A stretch of DNA of 53,168 nt from the IMG/VR virus record IMGVR_UViG_3300033153_001916, positions 1 through 53,168 of that record. One strand, written 5' to 3'. Under the pieces are notes generated by a model. The model was given only the letters and a program-made list of their open reading frames with translations, did not search any database and was not told the DNA's origin. This DNA comes from a virus. Numbering within the stretch: the first letter of the stretch is position 1; each line of letters opens with the position of its first letter. Below are positions 6,955 through 15,500 of the stretch, in pieces. Position numbers and translations under genes: made by a program.

Positions 6955-6988
6955 GAGAGGGGTTGTAAAGACCCCTCTCACCACTTAA
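6955..6988 (+). promoter_or_regulatory. hairpin plus ACTTAA leader (reduced module)
   Basis: Hairpin GAGAGGGGT (6955-6963) with ACCCCTCTC (6971-6979) is followed by ACTTAA (6983-6988), which ends 11 nt before the ATG at 7000. The order and spacing match the 13 modules at the right end, but the GGTTACTGAT half of the core is missing. Confidence 0.5.
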
Positions 6989-6999
6989 TTTAATTGACT

Positions 7000-7548
7000 A
7001 TGAATAAAACTCAACGAGAAATCGAGGACGTACTGCAGGTACGTCTATCCTTTATGCAGCTAGAGGATTACTGGGACAAGTACTCAAGAAAGAACAACGT
7101 CACTAGCAGCAGACTACACGAAAACGTAATACACCGACACGCATTCTGCCACGCAGTAAGGGAGAATGCTAGAATGTCCCTGCAGAAAATTGGCAAGATC
7201 ATTGGGCGTGATCACGCAACAGTTATATGGGGATGCAAGAACCACGAGATGAACTATAGGTTCGACTCTGATTACAGGATTGTATACGACAACATCAACC
7301 AAGAGATACAGCATATGCTTCTAGAGAACGGCGTGGTCCCCAAGACCATAGCCGATGGCAACGATGTCAGAGATGTGCACTTCAAGTTTCTAGATTTATC
7401 AAAGAAGCTGAGAAGCTCTATCAATACAGTCAACAGCTACAAGGTCGAGATGAAAAAGGTAGAGGTATACAAGAAGCATATAGCAGAACTTGAAGCTAAA
7501 AATAAAAAGCTTAATAAAGAATTATCTAGATTAAAGAATCTACTCTAA
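7000..7548 (+). CDS. DnaA domain IV-like DNA-binding protein with coiled coil (1)
   Basis: It encodes 182 residues. Residues about 43-88 (ENVIHRHAFCHAVRENARMS, then LQKIGKIIGRDHATVIWGCK) carry the DnaA domain IV signature GRDHxTV with the preceding helix-turn-helix. There is no AAA+ ATPase domain. The C-terminal third is a charged coiled coil ending in KKLNKELSRLKNLL. It could bind DnaA-box-like sites in the phage and mark an origin, recruit host DnaA, or compete with it. The next gene is a diverged paralogue. The ATG at 7000 is preferred over an in-frame TTG at 6994. Confidence 0.7.
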   Translation: MNKTQREIEDVLQVRLSFMQLEDYWDKYSRKNNVTSSRLHENVIHRHAFCHAVRENARMSLQKIGKIIGRDHATVIWGCKNHEMNYRFDSDYRIVYDNINQEIQHMLLENGVVPKTIADGNDVRDVHFKFLDLSKKLRSSINTVNSYKVEMKKVEVYKKHIAELEAKNKKLNKELSRLKNLL

Positions 7549-7565
7549 CAATTAAATTAAATACT

Positions 7566-8042
7566 ATGGGTACTCACTCAAAAATTAAAATGCCGCCTAA
7601 GCTGTTTAAAAAAATAACTAGAGAATATAAGCGCCGATATAAACTTAATCCATTAGAAGCCACCAGAAAGAGGGAGAACGTAATCAGTAGACACTGCCTA
7701 GGTCTGATCCTGCAAGATGAATTCCATATGGGCGCTACAGATATCAGCTCCCTGATAGGATGCGACCACGCCAACATACTCTACGGAAACAAGAAGGCGG
7801 AGGAACAGATAGCTGTTAGGGATGCACAGTACGTTAAGTCTCTGGAAAATTGGAGGCGCATCTTCAAGAGGAACGACATAGAGGTATCCGATACTGAGGA
7901 CACAACAAACACAATAAAGAATAGAATAACAGCTGTTATTAGTGATGGCATCACAGACTCGCTTATACTCAAGGAAGAAGTAGGAGACGTCTTAATAGAT
8001 GTGTTAAGAACTTTTGCACCAGAGTACGTGGAGGAAGACTAA
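7566..8042 (+). CDS. DnaA domain IV-like DNA-binding protein (2, diverged paralogue)
   Basis: It encodes 158 residues. Residues about 38-82 (ENVISRHCLGLILQDEFHMG, then TDISSLIGCDHANILYGNKK) align with the RHAFCHAVRENARMS and IGRDHATVIWG segments of the gene before it. The signature is degenerate: GCDHANI instead of GRDHATV, so the DNA contacts may differ. The C-terminal region is acidic (GDVLIDVLRTFAPEYVEED). The two genes form a tandem pair at the very end of the plus-strand arm. Confidence 0.6.
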   Translation: MGTHSKIKMPPKLFKKITREYKRRYKLNPLEATRKRENVISRHCLGLILQDEFHMGATDISSLIGCDHANILYGNKKAEEQIAVRDAQYVKSLENWRRIFKRNDIEVSDTEDTTNTIKNRITAVISDGITDSLILKEEVGDVLIDVLRTFAPEYVEED

Positions 8043-8103
8043 CCTTTACGTATCTTTGACCTGATTCTTATCCTGCTTTTCTCATAGTCATCTCTAAGCA
8101 GCG

Positions 8104-8136
8104 AAGGGTTCCTTAACGGGAACCCTTCTTTTTTTT
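8104..8136 (+). terminator. intrinsic terminator ending the early arm
   Basis: AAGGGTTCC (8104-8112) pairs with GGAACCCTT (8119-8127), followed by C and eight T. It ends plus-strand transcription where the two arms converge. The T-run is on the plus side only. Confidence 0.85.
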
Positions 8137-8232
8137 AGCCTTAGCGTAACAGCATTGCCCGTCACACTCCTTTGGCTCTATTTCACAATACTCAATCTTT
8201 CTAGAGGTATTGTCTTTCTTTCTCTTACTCAT
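8113..8232 (-). CDS. 39-residue Cys-rich basic peptide after the spanin
   Basis: The minus-strand ATG at 8232 overlaps the spanin stop and reads MSKRKKDNTSRKIEYCEIEP, then KECDGQCCYAKAKKKKGSR, stopping inside the loop of the terminator. Four Cys residues lie between basic ends. It would be the last gene of the late arm. Coding is plausible from the overlap and the composition, but it is short. Confidence 0.4.
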   Translation of the reverse strand: MSKRKKDNTSRKIEYCEIEPKECDGQCCYAKAKKKKGSR

Positions 8233-8659
8233 TAAACAGATACTTATCGATTAGTCTTTTTCCTATTGCCAGTGCTAAGAGTATTAGCGCAAAGTAAAAA
8301 ACTAACCCCTGTATCTTTTGGAAGAATGTTTTTTGTTCAACATATACAAATTTTTCAAATGGTACTTCAATCTGTTTCACTATCGTATCCGAGTCGCATT
8401 TGGCGTCTATAATAAGTGTGTCCACATTCCTTATTACTTTCACTTTCAGCCTTTCCTTTTCTACTACTATAGTATCTTGTTGCTTCGTAATCACAGTATC
8501 CGTGGTAACCACAGGCGGCACTACAACCGTGTCCGTCACAACCAGCGTGTCTTTTTCCAGAACCATAGGATCTTTTTTCATCGCTCGCTTTAGGTGCCAT
8601 TGAGCGCTGCAGCTCATCAATGAGCTTATTATAATTAACTGTACCAGCCATTTCATCAA
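8225..8659 (-). CDS. unimolecular spanin (outer-membrane lipoprotein with C-terminal TM)
   Basis: This 144-residue protein has both ends of a u-spanin. The N-terminus is a lipoprotein signal (MMKWLVQLIIISSLMSC, lipobox Cys 17). The middle is a periplasmic stretch of Thr/Val-rich beta segments (DTLVVTDTVVVPPVVTTDT). A C-terminal transmembrane helix spans about 112-135 (IQGLVFYFALILLALAIGKR). It would bridge the two membranes and fuse them at lysis. It follows the amidase with a 4-nt overlap (ATGA), completing a holin-endolysin-spanin cassette. An open frame inside it (8367-8651) has no membrane segment and is taken as a shadow. Confidence 0.8.
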   Translation of the reverse strand: MMKWLVQLIIISSLMSCSAQWHLKRAMKKDPMVLEKDTLVVTDTVVVPPVVTTDTVITKQQDTIVVEKERLKVKVIRNVDTLIIDAKCDSDTIVKQIEVPFEKFVYVEQKTFFQKIQGLVFYFALILLALAIGKRLIDKYLFNE

Positions 8660-9333
8660 GATAGTGATTTAATCATTTCAATCATTTCAGGTTGTGGGAA
8701 GATATCTGTCTTGTCCTTACGTACAGAGTTGTGAGTGTATAGTCCAGCCTCGCCACGCAATGCCTTCTTAGATACGCTCCACATATCTTCTTCGCTGTAG
8801 TCCAACGGGATGCCGTAGATCTCGTTCCAGTATCTCAACAGATTTTCTACACTGCGTATCTGTTCGTCAGAATATCTGTGGTAGAATCTGTGTCCTTTGT
8901 ATGGAGTCTCTAGTTCACACACCTCTTCCTTCGGCACTGTTCTGTCAACGTAGTTGTAGAACTTACCGTTCTTTTCTTCGAGCCATCCCCAAGCGTTGAT
9001 CTCTACACCGATAGCAATCTTGTCTAGTCTCTGATAAGGGATGTCGTATGCTTGGAAGACACTTCTTTTTATACCTAAGTGATAACCCCAGTATCTACTG
9101 CTGAATGCCTGAGCGATTACACCGTCGCCCTCTTTGGCGCCTGTATTTGAGATACAGACGCAAGTGGCGATCCTGCCTCGGCTGTCTCTACCCCAGTTCT
9201 TGATTGTGTTTACACCACTGGCGTTGCCTGCAGTGTGGTGCAAGTAAATCTGTTTCTTAGGGTGCTCTTCTTTTACATACTCACCGTCTGGTAGCGGCAC
9301 CTGAATAATGTCTTTTAGGAAATCGTGTGACAT
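8656..9333 (-). CDS. endolysin, N-acetylmuramoyl-L-alanine amidase (Amidase_2)
   Basis: It encodes 225 residues with an Amidase_2/PGRP fold. IYLHHTAGNASG at about 29-40 supplies the first zinc His, GVEINAWGW at about 109-117 is the central strand, and HRFYHRYSDEQIRSVENLL at about 148-166 holds the later His and the helix typical of the family. There is no signal peptide, so it should need the holin encoded just upstream. It cleaves the amide bond between MurNAc and the stem peptide. Confidence 0.88.
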   Translation of the reverse strand: MSHDFLKDIIQVPLPDGEYVKEEHPKKQIYLHHTAGNASGVNTIKNWGRDSRGRIATCVCISNTGAKEGDGVIAQAFSSRYWGYHLGIKRSVFQAYDIPYQRLDKIAIGVEINAWGWLEEKNGKFYNYVDRTVPKEEVCELETPYKGHRFYHRYSDEQIRSVENLLRYWNEIYGIPLDYSEEDMWSVSKKALRGEAGLYTHNSVRKDKTDIFPQPEMIEMIKSLS

Positions 9334-9336
9334 AAT

Positions 9337-9561
9337 TTATTTTTGTTTAGCAAATTTTTCTAATCCTGCGATACCGAATGATCCAAGGGTCACTATAACA
9401 AAACTGTTATAAGTGAACTCGTTGATGTATAGGTCGTTCCCAAACGCACCAGTGATCACATCGGCAATCATCACTAACACCATTACGGCAAAGGAGAGAA
9501 AACCTATAATGGTTTTCTCGTTCCAATTGTTGTCGTCCTTAAATATATCTATGAACTTCAT
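9337..9561 (-). CDS. holin
   Basis: It encodes 74 residues with two predicted membrane helices: TIIGFLSFAVMVLVMIADVI (about 18-37) and SFVIVTLGSFGIAGLEKF (about 53-70). The C-terminus is short and basic. It lies 3 nt upstream of the amidase gene and overlaps the end of the giant gene by one base. Size, topology and position all fit a small class II-type phage holin. Confidence 0.78.
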   Translation of the reverse strand: MKFIDIFKDDNNWNEKTIIGFLSFAVMVLVMIADVITGAFGNDLYINEFTYNSFVIVTLGSFGIAGLEKFAKQK

Positions 9562-12500
9562 TATATATCTTCAATTTTTAGCTGTATATATCGCTTGTTG
9601 AAATCGGCAACCAATTTGTATCTAGCTTTTTCAAGCTTGTCCAGTCTAGCTTCTTGCTTTAGTGGGTCCTTGATACCTGCTGCCTCGTCCTCAAGCTTAC
9701 TAATTTTTTTCAAACGGGATTTGTAATCCTTACCCATCTTATGCATTTCGTATATCTTCTTGGCATCTGGACCTTTGATTATGCCAGCCTTTACTTCCTT
9801 GAACTTTTGGTTAACATCAACAGTTCTTTCATAGAAACTGTTTATGTTTGAATACTCGTATGGTTGTCCGTTGAAGATACGTACAAAAGGAATCTGTCTG
9901 GATTCTAACTGGTCCCAATTGCCAGTCAAAATTTTATCTATAGCGTTTACAGATCTCGTAGCAAACTTACCTGCACCACCAGTAAGAGTTTCAACCACAA
10001 AATCAATATTATCTGGATTCCAATCTATATATCCTGATCTATACTCAGATCCCCCAGTAAATTCATTCAACCATTTAGCCGCTGCTTGTGTCCATCTGTA
10101 ACCGCTTTCTTTTCCTAATTGAGAATCCGGCTTTGGAGCTGGATCAAACGGGAAGTTCTCTCTGTATATCTTCTCACCAAAATAGTTTTCATTGAGAGCT
10201 ATGGATAGTGGAATCTGACCGATAGTAGGTAGAGCAAACTTCACTAAATATGAAGAGGCATCTTTACTGTTTGGGAAGTTAATCGGAGAGAACGAACCTA
10301 CTGCGGCCTGAACTATTGCCGATGCTACTTCTCCCGGAGTCTTGGTACCCATTAAGCCTTCAGCCATATAAGAACCTGCTACATAGAATGTATTCTGTCC
10401 ATATGGCAAAGGCATCTTCCAGTAGTCCTTGCCGTTAGGCTTCATAATAATTATATTTCTTTCCTTTTCGAAATCAGCTATCTTGGAGTAGAAAGATTCT
10501 CCATCTTCATCTTCGTCGCTCTTCAATTCATTGTATAGTGAGAAAAGACTACCCATAATGTACAATCCCACAACCATCTTCTGTGCTCTTGTGAGGTGGT
10601 ACTTTCTATTACCTTCACTATCTATTTTGTATGCTGGCTTTAAGGTACGCAACAATCTAGAACTACCCTGAACAGAGGCATTGAAGAACAGATATAAGCT
10701 GTTACCTATCTGTCCCCATTCCCCGCTCTTGTTAAAGTTGACTGTTAAGTTCTTTGCAAGCTCGGCGGCTTTGGCTCTAGGGACGCCAGCCTTCCGAGCA
10801 TTGACATATGCTGATAAACGAACTGCATTCTCTACAGAAGAGTTTATACGCTCAACTAAGTTAGCCGCAGCTTTGAGTGCATTATCTCCTTTACCTCTTA
10901 TCAATTTCTCGATGTCTTTGTTTATCTGATCTGCAGGTTTGCTATAGAACCATTCAGTCTTAGCACCGTCCTCCAAGAACTCCCTGTAGTACTGATCCAT
11001 ATCCTTGTTTCTGGAGGCCTCCTTCTTGCCAGTCCATCCACCCTCAACAGCGAATATAGTTACAGACGCAGGGTATACATCGTCAATTGTCTTGCCTACA
11101 ATGTCCTTATCTTTTATCAATCCATCGTTTAGATCTTGTTCAGCATACAAGTTCAGCACCGCTGTTTGAATATCTCTAGTGAAGTTACGGAATATGAAAC
11201 CGGGATCGTATGTGGTAATCAAAGCGCTTTGAAATCTGTTAAACGCACCCAGATATTTAGTAAGCCATTGAGACTTAGTGACATTAGCACCTCTAATGGC
11301 ATTGGCTAGCCGGACATTATCAAATCTAATAAACTTGTAATCACCATCAATACGAACAGATACCATCTTCTCGTCAAGAAGGTAATCAGAAACAGATTTA
11401 GCAACTGCCACCACCTTGCCATTACGCAATAAAGTCTTGTAGTCTTTCGACTTTTCTGGATCTACAACTTCGTAAATATCTTTATTAGGGTTGTCCTTGG
11501 CTAGTTCATAGAACCTACGCATAACGTCGTTCTTAGCGCCTCTAATAATTGTAGTGGTGTTAGAGATGATAGCCTGAGTCAAAGGAGAGTCTGCTTTTCT
11601 TTTACGACCCTTAGCTCTTTTTTCTTTGGCACGTACCTCTAGTTTGCCGCCGCCTTCAATAATCTCTGAGCCGAACTGCTCATCTGCAAATCCTCTAAGC
11701 GGTACGTAGTTTTTATACGCAGCGTTAAACGCATCTATAGTACCCTGAGATTCTAGCCCAGATTCAACTAATCTGTTTCTAGTATCCGCTATTAACTCTC
11801 TGATAGCTGTTACTGCTGGACGAATCTTCGGCGACAGCTGAGACACATCTGGAGATGTTAGATTGAGATCGTACTTAGCCAATATCTTTCTAGCTTCTAC
11901 ATCAGTCATACCAGAACCATCCTTCACTAACGCATTGTCATAGAAGAATCTATAAGGAGTTGAACCATAGATCAATAGAAGGTCGGTCAAGTCAGATGAC
12001 TTAAGATCTCTCTTGTTAGCTTCTACCTCTAGGTATTGTTCTTTAGAGATACCTAATAACTCGGACACCTCTGTAGGAGTCATACCGCTTTTCTTTCTCA
12101 TTTCAGATAGGCTCTTGCCAATATCTGTAGAGATAGTGCGAAGATATCTGTTACGCTCTTGAGCGTGCATAGCATACAGCAAATCATTAACTTCCTCTAC
12201 CGATAGACCAGACTTCTTGATCTTGCCAGCAATATCTTTTATTCTGTTTTCTGTTTTGTTTAGCTCGTTCTTTGCCGCACCGTGCATCAACACTTCCGCA
12301 TTACGGAAGTCTTGGTCTAGACCAACGGGCTTACGTGTAGCGTACTCAATATCTTCTTGGACGACAATGATGTCTCTGTAGCTGTCTTGTATTTTACGTC
12401 TAGTAAGGTCTACAAAGCGCTCAAAAACATTTCTTTCTCTTGACTTCCAAGTATCTGAGGCAGCAACATCTTGATCCACCTTATTGTCTATCTGAGATCT

Positions 12501-15500
12501 AAGCACACCCTCCTTATTGTCATTTATAGCAGAGTATGTTTCTTCACTGTTTTTTTCTTGGTTTACCTGATCTTCAATTTGGAATCTTACAGTTTCTCCT
12601 TTAGAATCTTTGTATCCCTGCACCTCGAATACAGGATCGTTCTTGTCTGCATACACTACATCTTTAGCGTATACTAAGCCTCCAATTTGAACTACCTCAG
12701 ATGCAGCCACTACTGGCTTTCCTGTACGTCTATCGTAGAAGTAGCTGTGACGGAATGGGTTCATACCAATCTGTCTCCAAGGTGATCCCTTACGAGCTGC
12801 ACCGGGGTAGCTGCTTTCTATAGCTACAATCTCTTCTACCTTTTTAACAGCTGAAGCATCACGCTCTTCTTTGGTCTTACCGTCAAAGTTCTTCCACTTC
12901 CCGTGCATACGAGCAATGGTCGTCTTGTCTTGCTTCTTGCCTGTATCTATGTTTTTACCAGCTGCAATGAAGGCAGCCACTTTAGGATTGCTGCCAAATT
13001 GCACATCAGTAGCCCAAGCTACAGAGCCGTAGCTAATAGACTTACCCGCCTTACCACTGTCGTGGACAGATACAACCCAGATGTTTCTGTTCTTGTATGC
13101 TGGGATGTCTAGACGTAGACCTACTTCCTTGCCGTCTTCTATAGCTGTATTTAGGATCTTACCCTTATTGCTATCCAGCGCCTCTCTCATATCCTTAGTT
13201 GAGGCAGGTAAGAAGAACCGTGTAATTGGCTCTACAGGCTGTGTGATACGTACTGTCTCTTGATATTCAGCATTGCTTATCTTTCCTTGGAGTAAGTCTA
13301 ATGCCGCTTCCTGTACAGGTGTAGATCTATTTACAATGGCTGGGTTCACTTGACCTTTACCAAACTTGCTAGACTCCCAGTCGATCTGTTCTCTAGCCTG
13401 TACCTTAGCTACCTTTGGAATAGCTCCAGCACTTGACTTTACATTAGATACAGCAAACTTAGGATCCTCTTTAGTGGATACCTCTGGTCCAGACACATTA
13501 TACTTAGTATACTCATTAGTAAGGTCGTAAGACTTGTAGTATTTGTTTGGCTGCAGGATACGCTTGATCTTCGCTTTTACAGTCCATCCGAATGATGGGT
13601 GGTGATCTGGATCTCCCGGCTTAGTCTTAGATATCTCGAAGGTATTAGGGTCAAACTCCACGAAGCTCATAACCTCACCACCTTCAACACCTTGATTAAG
13701 CGGGTCTGCAATAAGGTTGTAGAACTGATTCAAGTTCTTAATACCAATAGCTTTCTGGAACTCTTTACTTGCAGCGATCTTCTGGTTAAGAGCTTTACGT
13801 AAATCAGGTGAATAGTTATTATCAGCATCAAGAAGCTCCACTAGTTTCATAGGGTTCTTCTTGAACGAGTTTAGATTTTTAAGTCTAGATTTATTCTTCT
13901 TGTTAAACGCTTCGAATGCTTCAGCACCGGCTTTAGATTTGATAGCTCCGTTAAATACTTCCATCAATCTAGCCTTGCTCATAATCTTATTGTCGAGCAC
14001 TGTCTTTACTAGCTCCTCAAAGATATGATGCTGGAACTGCCAAGAATCTTTTAATGTTCCTGAGTGTGGGGCAAACAGATCAGCATTACCTTCTTTGGCG
14101 TTTCTAATAAACCCTTCTGCCTGTGACTCAGAGTTGAACGCAGCTAGGTTGGAAACCTCGCCGAGCTCTTTGCCGTTGCGCTCAAGCATTAGAGGCACAT
14201 AGTTTCTACCACCTAATAACTCAATAGAAATACCATTACCTAGTTCGGTTGTGCCTGCACTAGTATAGTCGTACATATTGGTAACAAAGTTTCTACCTTC
14301 TAGCTCATTGATGTCTATGTCGGTAACAAACTTGTTAACAAATCCTCTAGGGTCATCAGACGCTTTAGGGGCGTCGATGACTTTGATCTGTTCTCTAGGG
14401 ATGCTTATAGTACCTACCTGTCCAGACTCACCCTGCTCCTCTGTAGGCACTCCCTCTGTAGGGGCAGCTTCCTCGGCAACAGCTGTACGTCCCTCTAAAG
14501 CATCTAAGAATCCATTGATAAAGTCAAACGCTTCCTCCTTAGACTTAATAGCTGTGTCGTCTATCTTGAGTCCTAGTATGTTATTAAGTATTCTAACAAC
14601 AGCTTTTCTAATTCGCTCAATAGTTGATAGAGACATCTTCTGTACGTCAATGCCATCCTTGACCTCTGCGACAAACTCAGCCAAGAACTCCTCGGCAATC
14701 ACTGCATCCTCAAGAGTTAGACCCTTACCGTACACCTCTCTGTTGAGGTATTCTTTTTGGAAAGCTGTTAGCTTATCGGCTAACGCTTTCTCTACCTTGG
14801 TGCCTTTGTTCAATTGTGATCTCACCTCATTAGTGAATCGCACAATCTGTTTTGAGTTTAGATCAACAGCTTTAACATAAGCGTGCATCATCTCGTGAGA
14901 CAAACTACCTAGGCTGGCTTTGTCTGCATTCACTACTACAGCAGATGTACCATCCTCAAGTGTTCTGAATTGAGCTCTTGACGAAGACCCTGTAACGTTC
15001 TGCATATCAGCATCGCTAACTACATATACATTTACAGGAGCGGCACCAATAGACGATAACGCACTATTGAAACTCTCAATCATCTGTGGTGCCTTGTCAC
15101 TAAGGTTGATAGCATCTACAGAAGCAGTTTCTAGCTGTTGTCTATCAGCACTTGGTGCTTCAGTGACCACTGGCTCTTCAGTGACAGCTGCTTCTTCCGC
15201 TACAGCCTGATCAACCACTACATCAATGCCATATGTCTTCTCGCCTCTTCTACCAGTTGTTTCAGTGGAGAATACAAGTAGGCTTGGATCCTCAACGGAC
15301 AAACTTTCCTGAAGGGCTTCCGCTGCTGCCATTGCCTCTTCTTCTGTGGCGTAGGTCATTTCCTCTTCAGGGAATCTTCTTCGCTCTGTAGTAGGTTCTT
15401 CGGCAACAGCTTCTTCTACTGCTGCTTCTTCTACTATAGGTTGTTCTGCTGGTACTTCTTCTGTAACAGCCTCTTCAGCTGTTACTTCTTCAGGTGCTTG

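Noticed and set aside
8367-8651. 94-codon open frame nested in the spanin gene (embedded Rz1-like?)
   Set aside because: It has no signal peptide or membrane segment. The outer frame already has both lipobox and transmembrane helix, so a second spanin subunit is not needed.
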